Shown piece by piece: positions 37,705 through 48,818 of a DNA stretch of 64,000 bases. Each line of letters begins with the position of its first letter. Positions within the stretch are counted from its first letter, which is position 1. Both the position numbers and the translations under genes were made by a program. The notes under the pieces are model-generated. The model saw nothing but the letters and a program-made list of their open reading frames with translations. It was not told where the DNA came from and ran no database searches. Origin of the DNA: Reticulitermes speratus (Eukaryota > Arthropoda > Insecta > Blattodea > Rhinotermitidae); assembly GCA_021186555.1 (NCBI GenBank), contig JAJKFL010000042.1, positions 48,094,980 to 48,158,979 of the forward strand. The letters are read 5' to 3'.

Positions 37705-38160
37705 GCTGTTTAGTTTTTAACTCACGAAAAAGACATTACTCTGTCATGAGGTCACTTCAAATAATAACCTCCCGGAAGAGTTTCTTTATCTCTTAAACTC
37801 TTTCGGCGCAATGTCGTGTACTTTGACCTGGACCAGGCGTCACATAAGATAATCACTGACAGTTAAAGGTTTAAATGTCGCCAAACTACGAAACAAATAT
37901 TATGCAGTTATAAATATGCAACCGAGAGTAATGCTAAATTTGGTGTACAACTGGGGACTGTTCTATTTAACAGGCCATTTGTGGCTCATTCTTTTAAAAC
38001 ACCCCACGACAACATAAATACTAAATACCATTCACAGTCACCTTCAATAACCATTCGTTTTAGTAACCTCATTATCTGTGTTCGATAAAGCGTCGTTTAA
38101 TCCACAAAATGAAAGATTTTATTTACCTGACGACACATAAGAGGAAATATGTTTTTCGAT
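37705..38160. other. Unique sequence, no gene recognised
   Basis: No repeat or long frame is evident. Confidence 0.3.
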
Positions 38161-38163
38161 AAT

Positions 38164-38328
38164 ACAGGGTGATCGAAAGTCTTCCACAGTGAGTACAGTA
38201 TCACTGCGGAGAAACTTTCGATCTCCGTATATTAACTTCATGGATCCTAGTGATCATGGACCTGGTATCGAACCCGGGCCTACGCGGTGAGAGGCCGGCG
38301 ACTAACCACCTGAGCCATGGCACGGCCC
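38164..38328 (-). mobile_element. tRNA-derived SINE, second type
   Basis: The minus strand starts GGCCGTGCCATGGCTCAGGT (A box within), has CCCGGGTTCGATACCAGG (B box) and continues to ATCACCCTGTATT. Length is about 165 bp. The head is a plausible tRNA-like fold, but no clean acceptor stem is present. A 10-bp inverted repeat (GATCGAAAGT at 38171 and ACTTTCGATC at 38214) sits in the body. Confidence 0.65.
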
Positions 38329-39050
38329 AATCTGCAGTTTATATCTATCTGACATCAGTGCACGTAATCTGAAACACTTTCCAGTTGTGACTGTTATGCA
38401 GATGGCGTCTGAGGAAGGAAAGAGCGCTAGATTCGTCTTTGAAGGAACGTGATATTTACTGGAAGGTATTGCGGATAAATAGAAACGTCTGCCGACAGCA
38501 CGAATGACGAGAAAGAAACAAGAGATTTTGGAACAAGCAAGCACGACCCTGGCATACACACAGACTGCTATACATGATCAATACCTCGCGATGTTTTTGT
38601 TGTCTGTCTTCGTGACTCTGTTTGACGCAGCTGAAGACAGTCAAAGGCTGAACCTCCACTGGGGAGACTTGTGATGCATCAGATCTTCCCCACCCCCTCC
38701 CCTACAGCGATCTAAAGGAACATAACTCCAATTCTTGTTTCTCTAACCTGCTTCTAAGAAAGGATGTCAATCATCAGCTGTCTTAGCGGAGCAATTAGCT
38801 CTTTGCGGCTTAACTTTTCAAAGCCTAGCAGTAACTACATATAGCAATTACTCTTACGTTCAAAACCCTGCATTTATGCCCAGACGCTGTGAGTTTATAT
38901 TTTTGTATGATTTTCAGTATAAACAGGCATTATTTTCCTGAACAGTATTAAATTATTTTTATAACGGAGTCGTATTATAATGTCTGTGTTTATTAATTTT
39001 TAATTAAGTCCATGTAGCGATTCCTTCTTTATAAGCCAATAGTTCCTTAT
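38329..39050. other. Unique sequence, no gene recognised
   Basis: Overlapping minus-strand frames of 67-85 codons have no recognisable domain. Confidence 0.3.
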
Positions 39051-39055
39051 TTGCC

Positions 39056-39720
39056 GATCCCAGTGGCCGTGCGGTCTAAGGCGTCGGTCTGCGGCCGCTC
39101 GCTTACTGGGATTGTGGGTTCGAATCTTACCTGGGGCACGGATGTTTGTGTTGTGTTTGTTGTAAGGACGGTAGTATGGAACGTAAAGTGACATGAAGGA
39201 CGAAAGGATTTAAAGAGTACAAAAATGGATCAAAGGGGAAAAATCCCGGACGGGCAAAAAAAAAAATACCGCCGAGGGGATGGATGTTTGTGTTGTGTTT
39301 GTCGTAAGGACGGTAATATGGAACGTAAAGTGACATGAAGGACGAAAGGATTTAAAGAGTACAAAAATGGATCAAAGGGGAAAAATCCCGGACGGGCAAA
39401 AAAAAAAATACCGCCGAGGGCGTGGATGTTTGTGTTGTGTTTGTTGTAAGGACGGTAATATGGAACGTAAAGTGACATGAAGGACGAAAGGATTTAAAAA
39501 GGGGAAAAAACGGGACAGGGTAAAAAAAAATCCCACCGGGGGCATGGATGTCTGTATGTTGTGAGTGTTTTGTGTTGTCAGGTAGAGGTCTCTGCGACGG
39601 GCTGATCACTCGTCCAGAGGAGTCCTACCGAATGTGGTGTATCTGAGTGTGATCGTGAAACCTCGATAATGAGGAGGCCTAGGCCCCCAAGGGGCTGTCG
39701 AGCCATTGGAAAAAAAAAAT
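39056..39720 (+). mobile_element. tRNA-Leu-like SINE split by internal tandem repeat
   Basis: The head (39056-39136; GATCCCAGTGGCCGTGCGGT, then GGGTTCGAATCTTACC) and the tail (39546-39720; GGATGTCTGTATGTTGTGAG to GGCTGTCGAGCCATTGG and A10) are those of the family at 63568. Between them lie 142-bp units at 39140 and 39282 and a shortened 122-bp unit at 39424. Each unit starts GGATGTTTGTGTTGTG, resembling the SINE sequence at the joint. Confidence 0.8.
39140..39545 (+). repeat. 142-bp tandem repeat inside a SINE, three units
   Basis: Periods are 142, 142 and 122. The third unit lacks about 20 bases around AGTACAAAAATGGATC. Each unit carries an A-run of 9-11 bases and CCGCCGAGG or similar at its end. 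The minus-strand frames MSLYVPYYRPY are repeat artefacts. Confidence 0.9.
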
Positions 39721-39722
39721 CC

Positions 39723-39773
<51 letters not shown>
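39721..39773. repeat. (TTAG)n microsatellite
   Basis: Thirteen or so TTAG units directly follow the SINE A-tail. Shorter GTTA runs also end the LINE copies at 26790 and 50570. Confidence 0.98.
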
Positions 39774-39939
39774 CTCTATACATATGTTTATGATGCAGAC
39801 ATCCATCACACTTCGTGTTCCTCACACCACTGATGTATATTACATACGGTCTTTATGCTGAAAGCTAACAACATTTCTAACAATAATATGTCTAATGTCA
39901 TGTTAAAAAAGACAGTCTTACACAACATATACCCAAGTT

Positions 39940-39992
39940 TTCCACGTTACTAGTTTCGGCCTTTTTAACAAATCATCATCAGAACTTTATTT
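39940..39992 (-). ncRNA. Degenerate hammerhead-like motif
   Basis: The minus strand reads GTT, CTGATGA, an extra U, a weak stem II ending GGCC, GAAACTAGTA, then ACG. The core is intact and stem III (ACTAGT) is self-complementary, but stems I and II are poor. Confidence 0.45.
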
Positions 39993-41430
39993 ATCAAGAG
40001 TCATCCAGTGAAACTTATCCTTACATGTAGAATTGAGATCTCATTACTTTACAATATTAGTCATAAAATTTATTGACATAAATATATGAAATATGGATAA
40101 AAATGTTTAGTTTAGAAAGGCTTTTAGTGCTATAGTTTTAAATATAAATGAAAATTAATATGAATAAAAATGGCAGACATTACGTCTGATGTATTGAATT
40201 TCTTCTAAGGCACTGTGAATTTCTGATTTTACAGAAGTAAATTGCTTCGGTTTTAAAACAATTCCAGTTCTAATGCGTGAGTTAAAAGTTTTGTTATTTG
40301 GTATTTTTTTCCTTCGTATTGGTAATTATGACCGTTGGTTTATGTTTATGCATTGCTGGTGTATTCATTGCGTGTCATGTGCGTATGGCAGTGCAAAATG
40401 TTTCGTAAATTTGTGTGATGTCAAGTACAATTGTACCTGTCTACTAGTGCAGCTCTGAATGCCATGTGTTGCAGTTCATAGCACTACGGTGACCTCTTAC
40501 TAGTGTGGATAGTGTAGACACTCAAAACAAACACAAAGGAAGTGAGTTTATGAAGCATCATCTTTACTATCCACAATTGTCAGTTAGCAAACATCTGGGG
40601 TTATGTTTGCGTGCCAAAATATCTATCTGGAACTTCATAGCAGAGGTACAGACAGATGTTTGTTTGATATACGAATTTAGATTCTGGTTCAACAATATTA
40701 TGTTTCTAAGTAGCCGCAGTAGCTGACAAACTGTCACTAAATAACATGCCTGTCCTTCTCTGAATATGAAAGTTTCGTTGAATAGAAATCAGGATCAGAA
40801 AATGTCTATATATTCAGTTCCAAAATGTGGATATACGGTACCTAATGTTACTCTATGCTTTACATTTCGAAACATCTGAATTTTCAGTCAAAACCTCGAA
40901 ACATCATCCACACAGCTCATTTGTATTGGTTATGATAATCAGAATAAAGAGACATAATTTTCCTGAACATAATTTACCGATCGGTCTTTGTAATGGAGAA
41001 GCATCATGTTTTTTGTGCTGTTAGATCTGAATTGTTGAATAATATTTAGATTAATTTCAGACGTCAAAGATTCAGTACCATTCTACAGGGTGTTTTCTTT
41101 CGGGACTGAGCACGGCAAAGCGGGAGACGTCATAGTTCGCTGTGCAACATGGATATCGTACCGCGCAGTGCGTAAAGAATCACTCTGTATAAGGAAGATA
41201 CCGTAAGACAGATTTCTATAACGTCTGTTTTGCGAGTTGCATAAGAACACATTTGACGAAGTAATCCGATGGAGGAGAGGACTGTATAAGAAGGGCTTTA
41301 TAACTTTTCCCATTGCCAAATAGTAACAGAATGATGAAATAGAGGATGAGTTAAGCGGAACATGTAGAAAGCACGGGGAATGTAAAAAAAACTATAATGC
41401 ATTTTCATCAGGAAACCTGACGTAGACAGA
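39993..41430. other. AT-rich sequence; satellite-core fragment near 41150
   Basis: No gene is recognised. At 41155-41172 the plus strand has TATCGTACCGCGCAGTGCGT, the reverse complement of the satellite core with one change, showing another dispersed copy. Confidence 0.4.
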
Positions 41431-41439
41431 CCGCGTTGG

Positions 41440-41995
41440 AGATTTAGAGAATGTGTATGTATATATCATTCATTCTGTAGTCTTGTGACAGGTCCGTAGC
41501 CTCTTCCAAAGCGAGTTCTCCACAGGGTGCGATCTAGTGCTTCCTATTTCAATTTCCAGTATCATCTCTTTTCCTTACGGTCATCCAGTAGCTGCTTACA
41601 CCTTCTCCCTCGTCTTCCCGTCATTTCTATCCTTCCCTCTAACTTTCCTTCAATCACATGTTTCAGAAGGCAGTTTCTACGCAAGATGTGACCAATCCAG
41701 TTAGCCTTTCTTCTTTTTATTGTATGTACGATATTCCTCTCCTCCTTCACTCTGTGTAATACTTCTTCATTTCTCACACGATCGGTCCAACTGATCTTCT
41801 CCATTCTTCTCCAGCACCACATTTCAAAACTTTCCAGATACTTCCGATCCACTTTCCCAAGTGTCCACGTTTCAGCACCACACAAAGCTATGCTCCAAAT
41901 GTAGCACTTTACTAGTTTCTTACTTAAATTTAAGTCCAGTTTGCTGGTGAAAAGATTCTTCTTGTTGTTGAATGCTGCTTTTTCCATGGCAATTC
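41440..41995 (-). pseudogene. Non-LTR retrotransposon, RT C-terminal remnant
   Basis: The minus-strand frame 41562-41987 (141 codons) carries a LINE reverse-transcriptase C-terminal block: LVKCYIWSIALCGAETWTLG, then WTDRVRNEEVLHRV, KANWIGHILRRNCLLKHVIE and GRRGRRCKQLLDD. After 41562 homology continues in other frames (GYxxLKEEALDRTLW-like) toward 41450, so the 3' part is frameshifted. The RT catalytic YxDD region and the endonuclease are absent. It is a 5'-truncated dead copy. Confidence 0.8.
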
Positions 41996-43210
41996 TGGAT
42001 TTAATTTGTATGTATATATAAGTATAATAAAAAAAGTGGATCTTTAAAGAAATTGGATGTGAGGATGTGCTTTGGATTCACTTGACTCAGGATAAGGTCT
42101 AGTGTTGGGAGTCTTAAGGACCCACGGTTTATACAAAAAGTTGGGAAATTTTTTGCCTACTTAAGCTACTGTCGGATTCTCTAGGTCTCTGCTGCGTTCA
42201 TTCTCTCTGTATATCTTTCCAGAACGGGTGGAAATGTAAATGGATCTTAATATTACGTTACGTAATAACAGACACACTCCTTCCTTATAAACCAGTATTT
42301 GCTCAGCTATTTACACAATAATTTACTGAAAGGCCCCTTCCTCACACACTTACTGAGCCCCATAAATAGGAAAGGGTAGTCACACAACAAAGATATAACA
42401 TAATAAATGAAAATATATTCTAACATAACAAAAGCTCAATAAAGAAATCTGACATAATAATACACAAACAACACACATATACCGGCATAGCAATTACTTG
42501 CCCAATACATACCAAAACCAAATTACCTTGCTGTTGCCGTGGGGCTAAACCCAACACAAAACTACAACTCGGGACTACGGCATCAGCCAAGGGACTCCAA
42601 CCCCACCACTGGTCTTGCTGAACAGAATTTGGACCCCATGGTCGAAACCGAATTTTGATGTTGACTCCAGTCGGGCTAGGATCGAAGTAACAAGACGAAC
42701 CATTCACACGTAGAAGGAAAACTAACGACAGGAGGGGAAATGGAGAGGGGAAAGAGGGAGGAGGATGCGCGCGGCGAAAGTCCATAGTTCGGTCACCGTC
42801 CGAGGTACTGGGAGGCAAATCCCGGTACACTACCTTTTATGAAAAATTTGATTTTTTATTGCCACGTTCACAATAGTCACAAGTGGACTATATTCTGGAA
42901 ATAAATACGTCAACATGACGTCATTCCCACTCTGTAGCTGTGACTGGCGACGTTCCCTCAAAATGTCTTGCCGAACCGACGCATTTTATTTTCAAAGCGT
43001 CATCTCAGCATCCAACTGAACGAATTCAGCCTCCATGAAGATAGAGACAGTGAGTGCCTCCGAAAGTTTCGAACATATATTCACCACGAGGTGTAGGACA
43101 TACAAAGATGGCCATAATTTGGACAACAGCCGTGAGAAACGTGAAAAAATTTAAGAAATCCATAAACTTAACATAAATTTTAATTTTTACGTTGTGTTCA
43201 CCGTGCATTT
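41996..43210. other. Unique sequence, no gene recognised
   Basis: A 136-codon minus-strand frame (42420-42830) shows no domain I recognise. Its proline/serine-rich content and lack of context make it unconvincing. A 66-codon frame near 43026 is likewise unsupported. Confidence 0.35.
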
Positions 43211-43397
43211 TGACATCACTCAACAATTAAACCAACAAATACACTTTATTTCTTAAGCATGTCCAATAACCCTACACATGTTGTAATAATTTTTAATAAT
43301 TTTTAACAATTTTTAATAACACTGTATTATCATCTTTTACGCTTTTAACCCAAAGATATAAATAACCTACGTCAGACATTTATAAGATAAGGTTGTA

Positions 43398-43981
43398 CAG
43401 GGCATACACAAAAGAATGGTGCGGTATCAAAAGTGAATAAAAAATGTATTTCTCACCTTACACGGGCACAACATACACGTCAGCGGCGGCAACTGTCCAA
43501 GTTTCTCATTTGGTAATTACAATCCTTCATGTGTGCACCCTGGGTCACACGACACACATCCACACGGTAATCAAACTCATCCCAGACCCGGTGTAGCATG
43601 TCCGCTGTAATGGCCTGCAGTGCATGCGTTATCCGATCACGAATTTCATGGATGGACGTGGGCAATGGTGGTACATAAACGCTGTCTTTAACGAACCCCC
43701 AAAGAAAGAAATCGCACGGTGTAAGATCTGGCGAACGGGGTGGCCAAGGGAGAAGGTTCTTGTCTCCATTTGAAGCAGCACGTCCGATCCAGCGCTGTGG
43801 AAGAACACGATTGAGAAGCACTCGTACATTCCACGCAGTAAGCATGAGAAGCGAACTGCTGGTAGCGCATGAGAAACTTGGACAGTTGCCGCCGCTCACG
43901 GTGTATGTTGTGCCCGTGTAATCTGAGACATAAATTTTTTATTCACTTTTGAAACCGCACCATTCTTTTGTGTATGCCCTG
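43398..43981 (-). mobile_element. Internally deleted mariner-like element, 584 bp
   Basis: The TIRs are about 29 bp starting CAGGGCATACACAAAAGAAT, with TA at 43396-43397 and 43982-43983. The minus-strand frame 43480-43899 (139 codons) keeps a transposase C-terminal region with WPPRSPDLTPCDFFLWG, where the second D of SPDLTPCD matches the last catalytic Asp of mariner-type DDD transposases. The first two catalytic residues and the DNA-binding domain are missing. It is the best-preserved copy here and non-autonomous. Confidence 0.88.
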
Positions 43982-44094
43982 TATAAACGGCAACAGTGAT
44001 TGTTATCAATTGTTAACAGCAACTTGACATACATTGTGGTGTATAAGTGGTGATACCAAATGGATTTGTGAATGTTGAAGTGAACGTGACCTTG

Positions 44095-44137
44095 AACCCC
44101 TGATGATGACTATTGCGGCCGAAACATGTGTAGGGTT
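44095..44137 (+). ncRNA. Hammerhead ribozyme candidate, type I
   Basis: AACCC (44095-44099), CTGATGA (44100-44106), extra U, stem II region to GGCC, GAA (44121-44123), ACATGTGT (3-bp stem III with a TG loop), A44132, GGGTT. Stem I is a perfect 5-bp helix. Cleavage is predicted after A44132. Stem II is only partly paired (GAC with GCC), the weak point. TTGCATTTGTTGG follows at about 44160, as in the other copies. Confidence 0.7.
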
Positions 44138-44189
44138 AATGGACATGCTTAAGAAATAAATTGCATTTGTTGGTTTAAGTGATGAATCC

Positions 44190-44690
44190 GTTTTAATATT
44201 GTACTCCCATCTAAACATTTTCCGAGTGGTGTCCCTTCTTCAGGTTTTCCGTTCAAAATTCTGCATGCAAGATCATTTTCATAATATATGACGAAGAGTA
44301 GAAATGTTCAAACGACTCGTTATGCATAGCCTGTTGTTATTATATATAATATCTGTATACTAAATAGTATTATATGTCCCTGTGGACTAATATTCTTAAA
44401 TTCTCGTCACGTATAATATTATATGCTCTAAAACTTATAATTCACCGCTGACGCAGCTTGAAGTAAGGCAGATATTCCCCTGGGAGATATACAATGCCTC
44501 CCTATTTTGCGGGTTGGATCTTAATGAAGATGGATGGCGCTAGGTACCTCTGAGCGAGGGTGCCGGGTTGGTGCTTAGAGAGGAGTCCTGATGAGGCACC
44601 ATCCTGCTCCACCATTGCTCCATGCTCATTATACCGACAATATATAACCGTAGCAATTGAGAGTATCGTTAAACAACACACTTATAAAGT
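44190..44690. other. Unique sequence, no gene recognised
   Basis: AT-rich with no supported feature. A short frame near 44560 has no recognisable motif. Confidence 0.3.
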
Positions 44691-44699
44691 GTTTGTTTA

Positions 44700-44900
44700 C
44701 AGGCGCTTTTCGCAAAATTGCGAAAAGCGACTATTAACTTTGTCATGTCTGTCTGTTCTTCCGTCCGCATGGAAAATCTCGGCTCCCACTAGAAGGATTT
44801 TCATGAAATTTGATATCTGAGTATTTTTAGAACAATCTGTTGAGAAAATTCAAGATTCATTAAAGTCCGACAAGAATAACAGGTACTTTACATGAAGACC
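44700..44900 (+). repeat. Dispersed repeat with terminal 12-bp palindrome
   Basis: CGCTTTTCGCAA (44704-44715) and TTGCGAAAAGCG (44718-44729) form a perfect hairpin. The following GCGACTATTAACTTTGTCAT, GTCTGTCTG and TTTTCATGAAATTTG match, in reverse, 61550-61665. So it is an interspersed family of unknown class with two copies in this window. Confidence 0.65.
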
Positions 44901-44939
44901 TATGTACATTTATGACAATATCTCGCTGAATTCTTCTTA

Positions 44940-45240
44940 GAATGAGAAATGTTTCAGACAAAAGTTGTAGAGAAAATCAAAACACACATTTTATGTTCAA
45001 TAACGTTTTCCCGAAAATCGTGTCGTTTATGAGATATGTGGAAAAATACGGTACAGCCAGACAGCCCACAGATGAAAATATAATACGGCGCATGCGCTTT
45101 GCATGCTGGATAACTAAGGCTACAGACACACACTCAGAATATGTAATACTTATTGCTTTTCCACGGCACCAATGGTCACGCGAACGCGCCTCAATGTTAC
45201 GTTATACGTACATTGCCTGCCTTTTTAAGAAATAAATTGC
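44940..45240 (+). repeat. Interspersed repeat with coding-like frame
   Basis: The 97-codon frame includes RRMRFACWITKATDTHSEYV and YTYIACLF, peptides I associate from memory with a very abundant repeat in cockroach-type genomes. That makes it a translated repeat and not a host gene. No termini are recognisable. Confidence 0.4.
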
Positions 45241-46735
45241 CTTTCACTTCCATTTTTTTCCTTTCTTTCTTTCTTCTTTTCAATTTTTATGCTCCAGCGC
45301 TTTAAAGTTTACTAAACTTTTCTGGAACTTGATAGTGAGATATCAAATACGTGATTTTTGGGGGTGTGAGATGCGTTCACGTATCTCAGGACGTCACGCA
45401 GTGACCATCTCATGTAGACTTACTAATAGCAGTTTGTGCTTAGCTCAGGACTGCAGACATTCCCCAGTTTTCGCATTTTCAAGTTACGCAGTTTTAGAAC
45501 TACGCAATTTAAAAAAAAAAAAAAAAATTTAAGTTGTAACTTTTTTTTGAAAAGGGCTCCGAATTTTTCCTTGCGGCAATTAAAGAGCAATGAGACGAAA
45601 GTGGCGGAAGAGTACTGTTGGGCGATGACAGTCTGCTGAAAGTCATGCTGCGGTCGATCAAACGCCATTCTACTGTAGTTTGGATTTAAACTGCACTACT
45701 TTCTGTGTACTTACATTGTCGAAAATACTTGCGCTCAAATTCGACTTGCGCCCGAATTTCCGGAGCGCAACTAGAGCGTAAGTCGCGGAGTGTCACTGAG
45801 ATTTTCTCAAAAATTATTAATCTCGTTTTAGTTTAATAGGACACATACGTAGTGTTTGTGGATATGAATTGGATTTATCTGGCTTTAATTAGCGTCAACT
45901 ACCAATGCTATTTTGTCAACCGCGATGTACCATAGACTTCCATGATAAATCTGAGTTTTTTTACGTTCTACACGACTGCCATCTTACGGACAAAAACTGT
46001 CTTAAGTACAGTTGGTTAAGATCGTGTCTGAACCAAAGTGCTGGGCTGTCATTTCGACGATAGCTGCACATACATATTTATACACAGCGCTGCGCTCGGC
46101 TGTTGGGCGAAACACAAAAGAAAACAAAGTTGAAGGACCAACGGATGTGACGTCACGAACATTGCAGCAGTTAGAAGTGGCGCTAATGAGTTTCGTGGCG
46201 CCCCAAGTAATCATTGCCTTCACTGTTGTCACTATGACAAAATGGCTGCCGCGACCAGTTGTAAATTCTTCGGCCAATAAACTGCTTTCACTTTATATCC
46301 ACTTTTTTTTCTTTCTGTCTCTCTAAGAGAGCTTCCTTCGTTTGTCATAACAGGACCGTGTCGTCCTTTCTAGGACATTACGTGTTTGATGGCGTGATAA
46401 CAATCTGATACCGTCTAAAACCGCACAAGCTGAAAATGGCTGCCATAGAAATGACGTACTTTCGGGTATACTTATACAGTGGCGACATCTGTGAATGATA
46501 TTCACTTCGTAACTAAGCACTTGCATATATATGAGTACTTTCTATGACCTTTGAACACAAGAGCCCGCATCTAGACCCTATTCTGAGCCATTTCTTTCAC
46601 ATCCAATCGAATATTACTCTTCCTTTCGTTTCTAGGTCTTCCAATTGGTATTTTTCTTTCATATTTTCCAATTGTAACTCTACAGAGTAGAAGTTATTCT
46701 TGAAAATCTAATAGTTTCTCGGCTATTCAGGAATA
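45241..46735. other. Unique sequence, no gene recognised
   Basis: There is a run of A at about 45511-45527. Opposing frames of about 90-104 codons at 46002-46326 show no domain I recognise and overlap each other on opposite strands. Confidence 0.35.
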
Positions 46736-46749
46736 TATTTTGAGATTAT

Positions 46750-46990
46750 AATGTATTAATTTAATTTTTGTCCCATATGTGCTACATGCCCCGCCCATCT
46801 ATTCCTCCTTCGTTTGATCACCGTGATAATATTCAGCGAAAAGACCAAATTTTGGAGCTCTTCATTGTGCAGTATTTTTAGTGTCCTGTCACTTCTTCCC
46901 CTACGTCTATGTACAAATATTATCCTCTGCTCCCTTTTCCCATACACATTTATCATATGTTCTTTCCTTACGTTTATACTTTTTTCTACT
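46750..46990 (-). pseudogene. LINE reverse-transcriptase C-terminal remnant
   Basis: The minus-strand 66-codon frame reads LKILHNEELQNLVFSLNIIT then VIKRRRNRWAGHVAHMG, the characteristic C-terminal block following the RT domain in many arthropod LINEs. Everything upstream and downstream is lost. It belongs to a different LINE family from the 41.5-kb copy. Confidence 0.7.
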
Positions 46991-47129
46991 CTCTAGTTAC
47001 TGCGTGGTGTCATGGCAGCCTTTACAATTACCATTAACTTTTCAAAAAAAATGTTAATTTTTTTACAATGATTATTCATCGAAATTTGATCTTGTTTTTT
47101 TTGGGGGGGGGGGGTTTCTGCAGCTGCAG

Positions 47130-47280
47130 TAGTTAAATGTCCCGACGTTTCGTGATAACGCGCTGCCACCATCTTCATTTTGAATTGTTTTGACATCCAC
47201 TTACTGAAATTCAGTCACGCTGAAGCAGAAGTCACTACTTTCCTCCGCAACGTCGGACATTTAAACACTACACAGGGCAG
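47130..47280. repeat. Decayed inverted pair with hammerhead-like pieces
   Basis: TTAAATGTCCCGACGTTTCG (47132-47151) is inverted relative to CAACGTCGGACATTTAAAC (about 47250-47269). Between them the minus strand has TGAAGATGGTGGC ... CACGAAACGTC and the plus strand GCTGAAGCAG ... CGCAACGTC. This repeats the divergent-pair layout seen elsewhere, with damaged cores and GTC cleavage triplets. Confidence 0.4.
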
Positions 47281-47578
47281 AAAACACAAAATAATACCAA
47301 AATTTAAAGTTCTCTGTTCTTTGGCGCCAAACATTCTACCTCAAAGGTCAACCCTTCTGAAGTGTTTAAGGAGGTATCACGTTTGAACCTCGGCCAATGA
47401 ACCTACTATTGTGTTTCAGGTTTTTGCTTATTTTACCACCAGAACAGTATCTTGGATTGAACCAAAACAGCATAATTCCACATAACTTCCCAATTAATTA
47501 TTCACTAGTCATCCAATCATTTGTCCCTGTACGTTCTTATATAGTGACAGCCTATAATAAAATTACTAATAAATCATA

Positions 47579-48298
47579 TTTGGCCTTACCAGGCAACCCA
47601 CTGTCTCCTATAATTGGCCTTACCAGGTAACCCACTGTCTCCTATAATTGGCCTTACCAGGCAACCCACTGTCTCCTATAATTGGCCTTACCAGGCAACC
47701 CACTTCTCCTATAATTGGCCTTACCAGGCAACCCACTGTCTCCTATAATTGGCCTTACCAGGCAACCCACTGTCTCCTATAATTGGCCTTACCAGGCAAA
47801 CCACTGTCTCCTATAATTGGCCTTACCAGGCAACCCACTGTCTCCTATAATTGGCCTTACCAGGCAACCCACTGTCTCCTATAATTGGCCTTACAGGCAA
47901 CCCACTGTCTCCTATAATTGGCCTTACCAGGCAACCCACTGTCTCCTATAATTGGCCTTAACAGGCAACCCACTGTCTCCTATAATTGGCCTTAACAGGC
48001 AACCCACTGTCTCCTATAATTGGCCGTACCAGGCAACCCACTGTCTCCTATAATTGGCCTTACCAGGCAACCCACTGTCTCCTATAATTGGCCTTACCAG
48101 GCAACCCACTGTCTCCTATAATTGGCCTTACCAGGCAACCCACTGTCTCCTATAATTGGCCTTACCAGTCAACCCACTGTCTCCTATAATTGGCCTTACC
48201 AGGCAACCCACTGTCTCCTATAATTGGCCTTACCAGGCAACCCACTGTCTCCTATAATTGGCCTTACCAGGCAACCCACTGTCTCCTATAATTGGCCT
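47579..48298. repeat. 34-bp minisatellite, about 21 copies
   Basis: The unit is GGCCTTACCAGGCAACCCAC followed by TGTCTCCTATAATT. Variation is very low, with a few single-base changes and three one-base deletions, implying recent expansion. It ends where a SINE body begins about 30 bases later. Confidence 0.98.
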
Positions 48299-48327
48299 GC
48301 CGCTTTAGTATTAGAATGTTACTTTAT

Positions 48328-48515
48328 CATATCCCTGGGGTCGACTCAGCCGCTAACAGAAATGAGTACCAGGAGTATTTCCTGGGGAATAAAGACGGCC
48401 GGTGCGTAGGGCTGATAACTTTACCACCTTTATGTGCCGATTGTCTAGAAATCTGGGAGCCTCAACCTCCTGGAACCCTAAAGGCCTGTCTGGGCCTGTA
48501 ATGGGATTGCTTTAC
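48328..48515 (+). mobile_element. SINE body, headless copy
   Basis: CCTGGGGTCGACTCAGCC to GGCCTGTAATGGGATTGCTT matches the copies at 57845 and 58787 (minus). The tRNA-like head is missing, so the copy is 5'-truncated or recombined next to the 34-bp array. Confidence 0.75.
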
Positions 48516-48816
48516 CTTTATCATATTCTTGGAAGTGTTTCTTACGCAAAGTCCCTCCTCATAGGTTCAAAATGCACCGTGCTGTGAGTCCATCAGTTAC
48601 AGAGTTCCATTTTAAAGACAAATCCATCAGAACCTATTATTCGAAGCTCCTTAACAAAAGATCTCATCAGAAGCACGTGAGAAGGAAACTAAGAGATTAA
48701 AGGCAACTTTAGTTAACATGAAAATTGATGTTGGCAGCACTGAAAGAAAATATGGTGATTATGAAAATCATAAACCTTTGATCATTACACGTACTGGAAC
48801 TTACTGTCCTTTGAAA
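48516..48816. other. Unique sequence between two repeats
   Basis: No gene is recognised. Confidence 0.3.
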
Positions 48817-48818
48817 AT

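Larger units (their letters stand above)
43215..44189. mobile_element. Hammerhead-ended inverted-repeat element with nested mariner
   Basis: The left arm 43215-43282 (ACCAACAAATACACTTTATT, TCTTAAGCATGTCCAATAAC, CCTACACATG) is the inverted copy of the right arm 44128-44189. The right arm has a complete hammerhead (44095-44137). The left copy breaks off inside stem III (ACACATGTTG). The mariner derivative 43398-43981 lies between the arms, with its own TA duplication, so it probably inserted later. Confidence 0.65.

Noticed and set aside
42420-42830. 136-codon minus-strand frame
   Set aside because: No recognised domain, no repeats, no context and only one such frame; within the length expected by chance for a region of this size.
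46002-46326. Overlapping 91- and 104-codon frames on opposite strands
   Set aside because: Neither has a domain; mutual overlap on opposite strands suggests chance.
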